This document shows, piece by piece, positions 26,769 through 36,200 of a stretch of DNA of 64,000 nt. The position numbers were made by a program, and so were the translations under genes. This stretch comes from Glycomyces buryatensis. Lineage in GTDB: Bacteria; Actinomycetota; Actinomycetes; Mycobacteriales; Micromonosporaceae. Under the pieces are notes generated by a model, which was not told the origin of the DNA, ran no database searches, and saw only the letters and a program-made list of their open reading frames with translations. Positions within the stretch are counted from its first letter, which is position 1. Each line of letters opens with the position of its first letter. The stretch covers positions 59,140 to 123,139 of the forward strand of contig NZ_STGY01000037.1 of the NCBI RefSeq assembly GCF_004912275.1, in the 5' to 3' direction.

Positions 26769-27611
26769 ATGGACCCGTTGAGTTCCCTCTTGAGCGGCAT
26801 TCGCGCCGAAGGCTCCGAACTGTGCAATGAGGAGATGGAGCCGCCCTGGCTCATCCGCTGCGACGATGCCGCGCCGCTGACCATGCTCACGGTGGTGCAC
26901 GGCGGCGTCAAGATCCTGTTCGGTGACGGCGGGGAGGCCGACATCGCCGGCAAACAGACCGCGATCTTCCCCGACCGCGGTCCGATCCGCTTCGTGGACA
27001 ACGCCCCCGGGCCGACCCTGGCGTATTTCGGTTCCTACCGGACCACCGGTCGGCGCCACGAGGCGCTGCTGCGAGTCCTGCCGAACCTGGTCGTCATCGA
27101 CGAGAACGAGGAGGTCTGCACCCTGCTCCAGTCCGCGACCCGCGATGCGGCCTCGCGGATACCGGGGACGCAGGCCCTGGTGGACCGGCTCTTCGACTGG
27201 GGCCTGGTGTGCACGCTGCGCACCTGGTTCGACCGCGAGGGCGCCTCCGCCCCCGGCTGGTACCGCGGCTTCACCGACCCGGTGGTCGGCCCGGCGCTCG
27301 AGGCGATCCACGGCCGGCCCGCCGAGCCGTGGACGGTGAACGCGCTGGCCGCCGAGGCCGGGGTGTCGAGGGCATTGATCGCCAAGCGCTTCAACGAGGT
27401 CATGGGCGAACCGCCGCTGTCCTATTTGACCAATTGGCGGATGGAGATGGCGGAGGAGTTGCTGGCCGATCCCGAACGCACTGTGGCGCAGGTGGCCCGC
27501 TCGGTCGGCTACGCCGACGCGTTCGGCTTCAGCAATGCGTTCAAGCGCCGCAAGGGCATGAGCCCCACCGAGTTCCGCAGGGATGAGACGACCGAGGCAC
27601 TTGTCGGATAA
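26769..27611 (+). CDS. AraC-family transcriptional regulator
   Basis: The 280-residue protein has an N-terminal cupin-type sensor (about 1-165, AraC_binding_2/cupin_6 style, with the GGVKILFGDGGEADIAGKQTAIFP segment). The C-terminal double helix-turn-helix (about 180-275) includes VNALAAEAGVSRALIAKRFNEVMGE and the AraC signature VAQVARSVGYADAFGFSNAFKRRKGMSPTEFR. The divergent quinone-reductase gene is its probable target; such pairs respond to electrophiles or quinones. Leaderless start. Confidence 0.92.
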   Translation: MDPLSSLLSGIRAEGSELCNEEMEPPWLIRCDDAAPLTMLTVVHGGVKILFGDGGEADIAGKQTAIFPDRGPIRFVDNAPGPTLAYFGSYRTTGRRHEALLRVLPNLVVIDENEEVCTLLQSATRDAASRIPGTQALVDRLFDWGLVCTLRTWFDREGASAPGWYRGFTDPVVGPALEAIHGRPAEPWTVNALAAEAGVSRALIAKRFNEVMGEPPLSYLTNWRMEMAEELLADPERTVAQVARSVGYADAFGFSNAFKRRKGMSPTEFRRDETTEALVG

Positions 27612-27661
27612 GCGACAAACGACACGCGAATCGCTTGCGCTGAAACGGGAGACGTTGTTCC

Positions 27662-27667
27662 TACGCT
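27662..27667 (+). promoter_or_regulatory. -10 element for leaderless Rpn-like gene
   Basis: TACGCT is 6 nt before ATG 27674. Confidence 0.6.
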
Positions 27668-27673
27668 GAAGGT

Positions 27674-28567
27674 ATGGCGAAGACTCCCCATGAAGCGCTG
27701 CACCGCATCTTCCGCGAAGACCCGGGCCTGTTCACCCGCACGTTGCGACGAGTACTCGACACCGACTTCCCGGTGATCGAGGAGGTCAGCGTGCTCGATA
27801 CCGACCTGACGACGACCGAGGCGATCGAGCGGCGTGTCGACACCATCCTCCTGGCCGAGACCGCGGCGGGAAGCCGCCTGCTGGTCATCGAGCCGCAGAC
27901 CGAGGCGAAGGAGGTGAAGGTCCGCGGCTGGGCCTACTACCTCAGCTTCCTGGAGAACAAGTACGAGATTCCGGCCACGCTGCTGGTCCTGACGCCGAAG
28001 GAGGGCACCGCCCGGTGGGCGCGGGGACCGCTGACGCTCGGCCCGCCTGAACGGCCGTCCATGCGAGTCTTCCCGTATGTGTGCGGGCCGGACAACATGC
28101 CGTTCGTCACCGACCCCGAACAAGCAGCCGAGGACGTGGTGTTCACCGTCCTCGCGCTCATTTCGCATCGACTCGATCCCGACGTCGAAAAGGCGATGCG
28201 GCCGCTCGCCGACGCGCTTGACTCCCTTGAACCCGAGACCGCGACCTACTGGTACGAGTTCACCGAAGGTGGTCTCGGCAAAGGTTGTGTGCAAGACACC
28301 TGGAGGAAGATAATGAAGACCATGAAGTACGGATACGTCTCAGAAGCCCGGCGCGAGGGCCGAGAAGAGGGCCGAGAAGAGGGTCGTGAAGAAGGCCGTG
28401 TCGAGGGAGTGGCCGAAGCGGTCCTGGCATTCCTCGACGATCGAGGGGTTCCGATCGGCCGTGCCGATCGGGATCGGATCATGAACTGCACCGACCGGGA
28501 ACTGCTGAGGCGATGGCTGTTGCGCGCGCCGACCGCGAGCAACGCCGCCGACCTCTTCAGTGAATAG
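27674..28567 (+). CDS. Rpn/PD-(D/E)XK nuclease-like family protein
   Basis: The 297-residue protein begins KTPHEALHRIFREDPGLFTRTL and has a core RRVDTILLAET-(about 12)-LLVIEPQTEAKE. The D...ExQ pattern is compatible with a PD-(D/E)XK nuclease active site of the Rpn/transposase-like kind that is abundant in streptomycetes. Near residue 225 is a charged repeat (REGREEGREEGREEG) typical of these proteins and probably helical. Rpn proteins have been linked to recombination and to phage defence. It is a stand-alone gene. Confidence 0.75.
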   Translation: MAKTPHEALHRIFREDPGLFTRTLRRVLDTDFPVIEEVSVLDTDLTTTEAIERRVDTILLAETAAGSRLLVIEPQTEAKEVKVRGWAYYLSFLENKYEIPATLLVLTPKEGTARWARGPLTLGPPERPSMRVFPYVCGPDNMPFVTDPEQAAEDVVFTVLALISHRLDPDVEKAMRPLADALDSLEPETATYWYEFTEGGLGKGCVQDTWRKIMKTMKYGYVSEARREGREEGREEGREEGRVEGVAEAVLAFLDDRGVPIGRADRDRIMNCTDRELLRRWLLRAPTASNAADLFSE

Positions 28568-28918
28568 CCGAGACCATCCACCAGTGGGCTCCCTGCCCTG
28601 ACGGGTCGAATGATCGCGATGCGACAGCGGCACGTCCGGTATTGCCGCGGCATTGCCGTTTCCGTTTACACCCGCGCAACGCGCCGTTCGGTGTGATGGC
28701 CGGGTCGGGTCCCGCCCGGCCGCACCGAAAGGACGAATACGACGACTTCTACGAGATCGAAGTAGACGACGTCCGGCTGATCGACTGGCTCGAGGATCTG
28801 GCCGCCGGCGAACCGGTCGACGACGTCCACTGCGATCAATGCGCCTGACCAGGCCCGGCTCCGTGGCCCGGGCCGCCGTCTCGCGCCGAAGCGGGACTGG
28901 AGCCGAGCCGGAAACGCC
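28568..28918. other. Intergenic stretch, possibly one small gene
   Basis: Between the Rpn-like gene and the convergent MidA-like gene, only the small candidate frame at 28696-28848 shows coding character. No clear terminator or repeat was found. Confidence 0.4.
28696..28848 (+). CDS. Possible small acidic protein
   Basis: The 50-residue frame from ATG 28696 ends in a notably acidic stretch (DEYDDFYEIEVDDVRLIDW, then EDLAAGEPVDDVHCDQCA) with a C-terminal CDQC pair. The composition looks protein-like and third positions are GC-rich. No ribosome-binding site is obvious and no family is recognised, so this remains tentative. Confidence 0.35.
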   Translation: MAGSGPARPHRKDEYDDFYEIEVDDVRLIDWLEDLAAGEPVDDVHCDQCA

Positions 28919-29848
28919 CTATGGACGAGAGGACAGCATCCACCAGTGGGCGCCCAGGCCCCCCGGATCGGTGAGGCGGGTCGCCGCCGTCGCCTTCGCC
29001 AAGGCCATCGCGTAACCGGTCGGGTCCCGGTAGGCCTGGCTCAGCGGCGGCCGCTCCGTCTTCAGTCCCAAGGCCCGCAAGGCCTTCCGCTGCGTCTGAA
29101 GTTGGTCGCAGCCGAGCGCGTCCACCGCGACATGCGCGGTGATATCGCAGTTGCCATCCGGAACCGGCCGGACCGGCCGGCCGTCGCGGAACGCCGCCAG
29201 CGTCCCGGCCGGGGGCCGGGTCTCCCCGGTGTGCCCGTAGTCGATCGCCAGCGCCGAACCGGCCGTCACGGCGTCATTCAGCCTGCGCCACATGGCCTCC
29301 CGGGGCGCACCCAGCTCGGCGCGCCGTCCCGGCTCGCGCAGCGGCCACCATTCGGCGAGCCACTTCGCGTCCGCGTCGTCGATCTCCTCGCCCAAGCGCG
29401 TCTCGCCGAGCTCGTCGGCCTCCTCGTAGCGGACCCGGCCCTCCGGATCGACCACCGCCACGTCGCACGGCACATTGTCGAGCAGTTCGCACGCGACCAA
29501 GAGCCCCCGCACGCCGCTGGGGATCTCCGCCCGCCACTCGATCCGCTCCGGAAGGCCCGCCGGGCGCGGCCGCAGCTCGACCGCGACCAGGCGCGCCCGC
29601 TCGTCCAATAGGCCCGCCAGATGCGTCAGCAGCTCGCCGTCGCCCGCGCCGACGTCGACCACGTCGAAGATTTCGGGACTGCCCAGCGCCTCATCGACCT
29701 CCCCGGCCAACCGCGCGATCGCATCGGCGAACGTCGAGGTCTGCGCACTGGTCGAAAAGTGATGGGCGGGGACTTCGCGGCGATAGAAGCCGCCGGGCCC
29801 GTAAAGGGACCGCGTCATCGCACGCCTCCAGCGCTCGAACCCGGGCAT
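28919..29848 (-). CDS. MidA-like SAM-dependent methyltransferase
   Basis: The 309-residue protein starts MPGFERWRRAMTRSLYGPGGFY and carries the SAM-binding loop VVDVGAGDGELLTHLAG followed by LVAVELRPRP. ACELLDNVPCDVAVV and LAIDYGHT are typical of the DUF185/MidA (NDUFAF7) family. The human member methylates an arginine of complex I; bacterial members are often annotated as SAM-dependent methyltransferases of unknown target. The ATG at 29848 is fixed by TAGGGT 7 nt upstream. Confidence 0.85.
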   Translation of the reverse strand: MPGFERWRRAMTRSLYGPGGFYRREVPAHHFSTSAQTSTFADAIARLAGEVDEALGSPEIFDVVDVGAGDGELLTHLAGLLDERARLVAVELRPRPAGLPERIEWRAEIPSGVRGLLVACELLDNVPCDVAVVDPEGRVRYEEADELGETRLGEEIDDADAKWLAEWWPLREPGRRAELGAPREAMWRRLNDAVTAGSALAIDYGHTGETRPPAGTLAAFRDGRPVRPVPDGNCDITAHVAVDALGCDQLQTQRKALRALGLKTERPPLSQAYRDPTGYAMALAKATAATRLTDPGGLGAHWWMLSSRP

Positions 29849-29855
29849 GTCACCG

Positions 29856-29861
29856 ACCCTA
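29856..29861 (-). promoter_or_regulatory. -10 element for leaderless MidA-like gene
   Basis: TAGGGT on the minus strand, 7 nt before ATG 29848. Confidence 0.55.
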
Positions 29862-29975
29862 GACCTTGAGTGAGACTTGCCACTTGGAGCCTCCCGGGCT
29901 GGCGTTGGCAGACTGGCGAAGCACAATTAACCCGTAAGCAATGACCGGTACCTCCCACAGGACTGGATCAAACAG

Positions 29976-30890
29976 ATGGAACAGCAGTACCGCGCCGCCT
30001 CTCCCAGGCCCGCCTCCCGACTCGCCGTCGGCGTGGTCTCGGCCGGACGTGTCGGCTCCGTCGTCGGAGCGGCCCTCGAACGCGCGGGCCACCGCGTCGT
30101 CGCCGCCAGCGCCGTATCCGACGCCTCCCTCGAACGCGCCGCCCGCCACCTGCCCGCGGCCGAGATCCTGTCTCCCCACCAGGTCGCCGCGGCGGCCGAT
30201 CTCCTCCTCATCGCCGTCCCCGACGACGCCATCGCGCCCCTGGTCGCCTCCCTGCCCGTCCGGCCCGGACAGATTTGGGCCCACACCTCCGGTGCCCTCG
30301 GCGCCGCCGCGCTGGCCCCCGCCCGGGACGCCGGCGCCCTCACCATCGCGCTCGCCCCCGTCATGACCTTCACCGGACGCGCCGAAGACCTCGAACGGCT
30401 CGCCGGGATCTCCTGGGCCATCACGGGCGAGGCCGAGTCCCGCTATGTCGGCGAGGCCCTCGTCCTCGAAATGGGCGGCGAGCCCGAGCACATCGACGAG
30501 GCCGACCGCGCCCGCTACCACGCCGCACTCGTCTACGCCGCCAACCATTTGATGACCCTCGTCAATGACGCGGCCGACCAGCTGCGCGCCATCGGCGTGA
30601 ACGAACCCCAGCGGCTGCTGGCCCCGCTCGTGTCCGCCTCGCTCGACAATGCGCTGCGCCACGGCGACGCCGGACTCACCGGCCCGGTCTCGCGCGGCGA
30701 CGCCGGCACCGTCGCGGCCCACCTCGGCGCCCTCGCGGGCACCGGCATCGAGGACACCTACCGCGCTCTGGCCCGCCGCACCGCCGAACGCGCCCTCGAT
30801 TCGGGCCGCCTCAAGCCCGCGGACGCCGAAGGACTGCTCGACGTTCTCTCCGAGCGCAGAAGCGCCCACCCCGAGGAGGAGACCCCGTGA
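29976..30890 (+). CDS. Rossmann-like DUF2520 protein
   Basis: The 304-residue protein has an N-terminal NAD(P)-binding Rossmann fold (LAVGVVSAGRVGSVVGAALERAGH) and a C-terminal DUF2520 helical domain (about 150-285, with YHAALVYAANHLMTLVNDA). It resembles ProC/ketopantoate-reductase-like enzymes. In actinobacteria it regularly precedes panC, and here it overlaps panC by 4 bp, so a part in pantothenate metabolism (for example ketopantoate handling) is suspected but not shown. Confidence 0.85.
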   Translation: MEQQYRAASPRPASRLAVGVVSAGRVGSVVGAALERAGHRVVAASAVSDASLERAARHLPAAEILSPHQVAAAADLLLIAVPDDAIAPLVASLPVRPGQIWAHTSGALGAAALAPARDAGALTIALAPVMTFTGRAEDLERLAGISWAITGEAESRYVGEALVLEMGGEPEHIDEADRARYHAALVYAANHLMTLVNDAADQLRAIGVNEPQRLLAPLVSASLDNALRHGDAGLTGPVSRGDAGTVAAHLGALAGTGIEDTYRALARRTAERALDSGRLKPADAEGLLDVLSERRSAHPEEETP

Positions 30891-31732
30891 CAACCGTTGT
30901 CCACACCAAAGCGGATCTCGCGAAGGCCCGCGCCGCCCTGTCCGGCACGGTCGCCGTCGTACCCACGATGGGCGCCCTGCACGACGGCCACCGCGCGAAC
31001 CTGGGGCGCGCCAAGGCGGCCGCCGACGCCGTCATCGTCACGGTCTTCGTCAACCCGCTCCAGTTCCGGCCGCACGAGGACCTCGACAAGTACCCGCGCA
31101 CCCTCGACGCCGACGTGCGGATGTGCGAGGCCGAAGGCGTCGACGTCGTCTTCGCGCCCAGCGTGAACGAGATGTACCCCGACGGACGCGAAGGCCTCAC
31201 CTCGGTGCACGCCGGCCCCGACGGCGAGATCCTCGAAGGCGCCTCCCGGCCCGGGTTCTTCACCGGCGTGCTCACCGTCGTCTCCAAGCTGTTCCACCTG
31301 ACGAAGCCGGACTTCGCCTGCTTCGGCGAGAAGGACTTCCAGCAGCTCGCGATGGTCCGCCGGATGGTCCGCGATCTCGACATGGGCATCGAGGTCCTGG
31401 CCGTCGAGACCGACCGCGAGGACGACGGGCTGGCCCGGTCCAGCCGCAACATCTACCTGTCCGAGGCCGAGCGGGCCGCCGCGCTGGCGATTCCGCACGC
31501 CATTCGCGCGGCGCAGGCCTCGCCCGATCCGCTGGCCGCCGCCGAGCGGATTCTCGGTGCCGAGCCGGGCCTGGACGTCGATTACATCGCCGTCCGCGGG
31601 AATGACCTCGGCGAAGCCCCCGAGTCGGGTCCCGCCCGTCTCCTCATCGCCGCCAAGGCGGGCACCACCCGCCTGATCGACAACGCCCCCGTCGTCATAG
31701 AGCCCCGGAAGATCGGAGATCCCGATGCTTAG
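30887..31732 (+). CDS. panC: Pantothenate synthetase
   Basis: The 281-residue enzyme joins pantoate and beta-alanine using ATP. It has the ATP-binding HIGH-like motif in [15 protein letters not shown] (residues about 26-40), [44 protein letters not shown] and the SSRNIYLS loop. The start overlaps the DUF2520 stop (GTGA) and the end overlaps panD by 8 bp, so the genes are translationally coupled. Confidence 0.97.
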   Translation: MTTVVHTKADLAKARAALSGTVAVVPTMGALHDGHRANLGRAKAAADAVIVTVFVNPLQFRPHEDLDKYPRTLDADVRMCEAEGVDVVFAPSVNEMYPDGREGLTSVHAGPDGEILEGASRPGFFTGVLTVVSKLFHLTKPDFACFGEKDFQQLAMVRRMVRDLDMGIEVLAVETDREDDGLARSSRNIYLSEAERAAALAIPHAIRAAQASPDPLAAAERILGAEPGLDVDYIAVRGNDLGEAPESGPARLLIAAKAGTTRLIDNAPVVIEPRKIGDPDA

Positions 31733-32147
31733 GACCATGTTCAAGTCCAAGATCCACCGCGCCACCGTCACCCAGGCCGACCTGCACTATGTCGGCTCGG
31801 TCACGGTCGACGCGGACCTGTTGGACGCCGCCGACATCCTCGACGGCGAGCTCGTAGCGATCGTGGACATCACGAACGGCGCGCGGCTGGAGACGTACAC
31901 GATCGCCGGCGAGCGCGGCAGCGGCGTGATCGGGATCAATGGCGCCGCGGCCCACCTGGTCAATCCCGGCGACCTGGTCATCCTCATCACTTACGCGCAG
32001 ATGGAGGACGACGAGGCGCACAAGTTCGTGCCGCGCGTCGTTCATGTGGACGAGCGCAATTCGATCATCGAGGTCAACGCGGACAAGGCCCACCCGGCTC
32101 CCGGGACGGCCGGCAACGCGGTGGCATCGCCACTAGCCGAGCGGTAA
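31725..32147 (+). CDS. panD: Aspartate 1-decarboxylase
   Basis: The 140-residue proenzyme makes beta-alanine for PanC. Self-cleavage should occur between Gly24 and Ser25 in the conserved HYVGSVTVD, leaving the pyruvoyl group on Ser25. [28 protein letters not shown] is the conserved active-site region. The last about 15 residues extend beyond the usual core and look disordered. It overlaps panC and is 11 bp upstream of the S10 carboxypeptidase. Confidence 0.97.
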   Translation: MLRTMFKSKIHRATVTQADLHYVGSVTVDADLLDAADILDGELVAIVDITNGARLETYTIAGERGSGVIGINGAAAHLVNPGDLVILITYAQMEDDEAHKFVPRVVHVDERNSIIEVNADKAHPAPGTAGNAVASPLAER

Positions 32148-32158
32148 GTTTCTTGACC

Positions 32159-33634
32159 ATGACCGAAGAAAAGCAGACCGAGACCGCGGACGAGGCGAAG
32201 CAGGACGCCAAGAGCGACAAGCCCGAGCCGACCGACGACCTCAAGACGACCCATCACACCCTTGGGGACCTGTCATATTCCGCGACGACGGGGCGGATCG
32301 TCCTGCGCGAGGAAGTGACCGAGGAAGAGAAGTACAACGGCCGCAAGCCGAAGGCCGAAGTATCGATCACCTACTACACGCTCAATGGCACCGACGTCAC
32401 GCAGCGGCCGGTGACGTTCGCGTTCAACGGCGGCCCCGGATCGTCCTCGATCTGGCTCCACCTGGGCCTGCTCGGTCCCCGCCGGGCCGACTCGGGCGAC
32501 GTCGGCGAGCTCACCCCGCCTCCCTACGGGCTGCTCGACAACGAGGAGTCGCTGCTGCGCCACACCGACCTGGTGTTCATCGACCCGGTCTCGACCGGCT
32601 ACTCCCGGGCCGTCGAGGGCGAGAAGGCGAAGGACTACCACGGCTTCACCGGCGACATCGAGTCCGTCGGCGAGATCATCCGGCTGTGGACGACCCGCAA
32701 TAACCGCTGGCTGTCGCCGAAGTTCCTCATCGGCGAGTCCTACGGCGGCACCCGCGGCGCCGGCCTGGCCGAGCACCTCCAGACCCGTTACGGCCTGTTC
32801 CTCAACGGCGTCATGTTCCTCGCCCCGGCGTTCAACATGGAGACGCTCTACCACTCCAAGCGCTCGGACCTGCCGAACGCGCTGTTCCTGCCGACGTACG
32901 CGGCCACCGCCCACTACCACGGGCTCCACGACGGACGCAGCCTCGAAGAGGTCGTGACCGAGGCCCGCGAGTACGCCGACGAGTACCGCGCGGTGCTCGC
33001 CAAGGGCCAGAACCTCACCGCCGAGGAGCGGGCCGCGGCCGTCGCCAAGGTCGCCTCGCTCGCCGGGGTCAGCGAGGCCTACGTCGACAACGCCAACCTG
33101 CGCCTGGAGCACACCCGCTACTACGCGGAGCTCCAGCGCCACAAGAAGCTCGTGACCGGCCGACTCGACACCCGCTTCACCGGCCCGGCCGACAACTACA
33201 CGCACGAGCGGATGCCGTTCGACCCGTTCCTGTCGGCGATCGACGGCCCGTACACGGCGGCGCTCCAGTACTACCTGCGCACCGAGCTCGAATACGACAA
33301 CGACTCGGTCTACGAGACCCTGTCGCGCACGGTCCACCCGTGGTCCTACAAGGAGTTCGAGGGCGAAGCGGTCGACGTCATCGACAAGCTCGCCAACGCG
33401 ATGCGCGTCAACCCCGAGCTCAAGGTGCACGTGGCCATGGGCCGCTACGACGGCGGCGTCCCGATCGAGGCGATCGAGTACACCCTCGACCACCTGGAGA
33501 TCCCGCTCGAAGCGCGTGAGCGCATCGAGACTCGCGAGTACCCGACGGGCCACATGATGTACGTCCACGGTCCCTCGCGTGTCCAGCAGTCCGCCGACTT
33601 GGCCGACTTCATCGCCAGGGCGTCGAACCGGTGA
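32159..33634 (+). CDS. Serine carboxypeptidase (S10 family)
   Basis: The 491-residue protein has the S10 motifs FAFNGGPGSSSIWLHLG (oxyanion region), LIGESYGGTRGAG with the catalytic Ser, the Asp segment MGRYDGGVP and a C-terminal His in PTGHMMYVHG. There is no signal peptide; the N-terminus is a charged, Lys/Glu-rich stretch, so it is likely cytoplasmic, unlike vacuolar or secreted S10 enzymes. TAAGTT, which includes the panD stop codon, lies 8 nt before ATG 32159 and may be an internal promoter. It overlaps nadB by 4 bp, an odd partner for cofactor genes. Confidence 0.9.
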   Translation: MTEEKQTETADEAKQDAKSDKPEPTDDLKTTHHTLGDLSYSATTGRIVLREEVTEEEKYNGRKPKAEVSITYYTLNGTDVTQRPVTFAFNGGPGSSSIWLHLGLLGPRRADSGDVGELTPPPYGLLDNEESLLRHTDLVFIDPVSTGYSRAVEGEKAKDYHGFTGDIESVGEIIRLWTTRNNRWLSPKFLIGESYGGTRGAGLAEHLQTRYGLFLNGVMFLAPAFNMETLYHSKRSDLPNALFLPTYAATAHYHGLHDGRSLEEVVTEAREYADEYRAVLAKGQNLTAEERAAAVAKVASLAGVSEAYVDNANLRLEHTRYYAELQRHKKLVTGRLDTRFTGPADNYTHERMPFDPFLSAIDGPYTAALQYYLRTELEYDNDSVYETLSRTVHPWSYKEFEGEAVDVIDKLANAMRVNPELKVHVAMGRYDGGVPIEAIEYTLDHLEIPLEARERIETREYPTGHMMYVHGPSRVQQSADLADFIARASNR

Positions 33635-35310
33635 CACCGCCGGTCACGCCGCTGCCCCAGCTGCCGCGCCTGCCGCGGCGGCTGCGGGCCGACGCCCCGT
33701 CCTGGACCGAGACCACCGACGTGTGCGTCATCGGCTCCGGGGTCGCGGGCCTCACCTGCGCCCTCAACCTCCGCGATGCCGGATTCCACGTCACCGTGGT
33801 CACCAAGGTGCACATCGACGACGGCTCCACGAGGTGGGCGCAGGGCGGCGTGGCCGCGGTGCTCGACCCGCACGACAGTCCTGCCGCGCACGCCAGGGAC
33901 ACCCAGATCGCGGGCGTCGGCCTGTGCGACCCGGCGGCGGTCGAAGTGACCGTCACCGAGGGCCCCGACCGCATCGCGGACCTCATCCACACCGGCGCCA
34001 GGTTCGACCGGTACGCCGACGGCTCGCTCCAGCTCACCCGCGAGGGCGGGCACCGGGCCAGGCGGATCGTCCACGCGGGCGGCGACGCGACCGGAGCCGA
34101 GATCCAGCGCGCCCTCCACCAGGCGGTCCTGCGCGACCCGTGGATCCGCATCATCGAGAACGCGATGGTCCTCGACCTGCTCACCGATGCCTCAGGGCAC
34201 GCGGCCGGCGTCAGTCTCCACATCCTCGGCGAGGGCGTCGAGCATGGCGTCGGCGGTGTCGAGGCCCGCGCGGTGGTGCTCGCCACCGGCGGCATGGGCC
34301 AGATCTTCCAGTCGACCACCAACCCTTCAGTGTCCATTGGCGACGGTGTGGCCCTCGCAATGAGGGCCGGGGCCACCGTCACCGATCTCGAGTTCGTCCA
34401 GTTCCACCCGACGACTCTCTACGTCGGAAAGGACCACGGCCTCCTCCCCGACGGTACCGAGGGGGACCGACAACCCTTGGTGACTGAAGCGATACGCGGC
34501 GAGGGAGCCCACCTTCTCGATCATTCCGGCGAGCGCTTCATGGTCGGCCTCCACGAGCTCGCTGAGCTGGCGCCCCGCGACGTCGTCGCCAAGGCCGCCA
34601 CCGCCCGCATGCGGGCCGAGGGCCAGCCCCACGTATGGCTCGACGCCCGCCACCTGGGGCGCACCATGCTCGAAGAGCGGTTCCCGACCGTCACCGGCTC
34701 CTGCCGCGCCCTCGGGATCGACCCCGTCACCGACCTCATCCCCGTAGCGCCCGCCGCGCACTACGCCTCCGGCGGCGTCCGCACCGACCTGCACGGCCGC
34801 ACCACCGTTCCCGGCCTGTACGCCGCCGGCGAGGCCGCCTGCACCGGTCTCCACGGCGCCAACCGGCTCGCGTCGAACTCCCTGCTCGAAGCGCTCGTCT
34901 TCACCCGCCGCATCGCCGACGACCTTGCCGAGCGCAAGCCCAGCCCCGGCACTCCCGAAGCGCCCGAAGGCGAAGGCTGGGTCTGCTCGACCACCTCGCG
35001 CGCCCCGCTTCAGCAGGCCATGTCCGCCGGCGCCGGCGTCCTGCGCTCCGCGGCCAGTCTCGAAGCCACCGCCGAAGCGCTGACGGCGTTGGGGGACAAT
35101 GTGTCCGGACGTCCGCGCCCGGCCACATGGGAGGCCACGAACCTGCTGACCGTCGCGACCGCCGTCACCGCCGCCGCCTACAGCCGCCGTGAGACCCGCG
35201 GCAGCCACTGGAGAGAGGACCACCCCGGGGCCTCCGACGACTGGCTCGGCCATCTCCACCTGTCCATCAGCCCCGACGGGGCACTTGAGACCACCTGGGA
35301 GTCCGTATGA
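33631..35310 (+). CDS. nadB: L-aspartate oxidase
   Basis: The 559-residue flavoenzyme oxidises aspartate to iminoaspartate, the first step of de novo NAD synthesis. It has the FAD dinucleotide fold (DVCVIGSGVAGLTCALNL), the substrate-capping region with STRWAQGGVAAVL, LEFVQFHPTTLY, and ASGGVRTDLHGRTTVPGLYAAGEAACTGLHGANRLASNSLLEALVF. The C-terminal domain is helical. The GTG start overlaps the S10 stop codon; the stop overlaps nadC. Confidence 0.96.
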   Translation: MTPPVTPLPQLPRLPRRLRADAPSWTETTDVCVIGSGVAGLTCALNLRDAGFHVTVVTKVHIDDGSTRWAQGGVAAVLDPHDSPAAHARDTQIAGVGLCDPAAVEVTVTEGPDRIADLIHTGARFDRYADGSLQLTREGGHRARRIVHAGGDATGAEIQRALHQAVLRDPWIRIIENAMVLDLLTDASGHAAGVSLHILGEGVEHGVGGVEARAVVLATGGMGQIFQSTTNPSVSIGDGVALAMRAGATVTDLEFVQFHPTTLYVGKDHGLLPDGTEGDRQPLVTEAIRGEGAHLLDHSGERFMVGLHELAELAPRDVVAKAATARMRAEGQPHVWLDARHLGRTMLEERFPTVTGSCRALGIDPVTDLIPVAPAAHYASGGVRTDLHGRTTVPGLYAAGEAACTGLHGANRLASNSLLEALVFTRRIADDLAERKPSPGTPEAPEGEGWVCSTTSRAPLQQAMSAGAGVLRSAASLEATAEALTALGDNVSGRPRPATWEATNLLTVATAVTAAAYSRRETRGSHWREDHPGASDDWLGHLHLSISPDGALETTWESV

Positions 35311-36200
35311 GCGCCGCCAGATTCGACAAGTCCGGACTGGACGAACGCCTGATCGCCTGCGGCCTCGACCCCGAGGACGTGTACGTCGACATCCAGGACT
35401 ACCTGGACGAGGACCTCTCCCACGCCCGACGCGACCTCACGTCGGAATCGATCTTCGACCCCAACCACTCCTCGATCGTGGCCGTCACCGCCCGCTCCGA
35501 CGGACTGCTGGCCGGCCTGCCCGTCGCCCACGCCGTCTTCCACGCGATGCCAGGCCCGACCGAGTTCACCTATCTCGCAAAGGAAGGCGCCCGCATCCGC
35601 GCCGGCCAGGTGCTCGCCCGCGTCTCAGGCCGCACCCGCGACCTGTTGGCCGCCGAGCGGACCGCGCTGAACCTGCTGTGCCGCATGTGCGGGGTCGCCA
35701 CCCACACCCGCCGCTTCGCCGACGTCCTGGCCGACTGGCCCACCACGGTGCTCGACACCCGCAAGACCACGCCGGGGATGCGCGCGCTGGAGAAGTACGC
35801 GGTGCGCACCGGCGGCGGCGGCAATAAGCGGATGGGCCTGTACGACGTCGCCATGATCAAGGACAACCACAAGGAGGCGGCCGGGTCGATCACCGAGGCC
35901 TTCCGCGCCGTGCGGTCGGCCGAGCCGGAGATCGACATCCAGGTCGAGGTGGAAACGCTGGACGAGGCGGTCGAGGCCGTGGCCGTCGGCGCGACCTTCC
36001 TGCTGTGCGACAACATGAGCCCCAAGGAACTCGGGGAGGTCGTCGACGCGGTCGGGGACCGCGCCGAACTGGAGGCCACCGGCCGGATCACGCTCGACAC
36101 CGCGGTCGAATACGCCGCCTCCGGGGTCGACTTCATCTCGGTCGGCGCCCTCACCCACTCCTCGCCCATTCTGGACATCGGACTCGACTTCGAGGAGTGA
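35307..36200 (+). CDS. nadC: Nicotinate-nucleotide pyrophosphorylase (carboxylating)
   Basis: The 297-residue enzyme turns quinolinate and PRPP into nicotinate mononucleotide. Key segments are ERTALNLLCRMCGVATHTRRF, LDTRKTTPGMRALEKYAVRTGGGGNKR and MIKDNHKEA, with the basic residues that bind quinolinate and PRPP. DEAVEAVAVGATFLLCDNM and ISVGALTHSSPILDIGLDF complete the barrel. It overlaps nadB upstream and coaX downstream by 4 bp each. No nadA is visible in the window. Confidence 0.97.
   Translation: MSAARFDKSGLDERLIACGLDPEDVYVDIQDYLDEDLSHARRDLTSESIFDPNHSSIVAVTARSDGLLAGLPVAHAVFHAMPGPTEFTYLAKEGARIRAGQVLARVSGRTRDLLAAERTALNLLCRMCGVATHTRRFADVLADWPTTVLDTRKTTPGMRALEKYAVRTGGGGNKRMGLYDVAMIKDNHKEAAGSITEAFRAVRSAEPEIDIQVEVETLDEAVEAVAVGATFLLCDNMSPKELGEVVDAVGDRAELEATGRITLDTAVEYAASGVDFISVGALTHSSPILDIGLDFEE

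Noticed and set aside
28352..28395. Short tandem repeat as a CRISPR or regulatory array
   Set aside because: It is an in-frame 12-bp repeat coding for the charged REGREEG motif of the Rpn-like protein.
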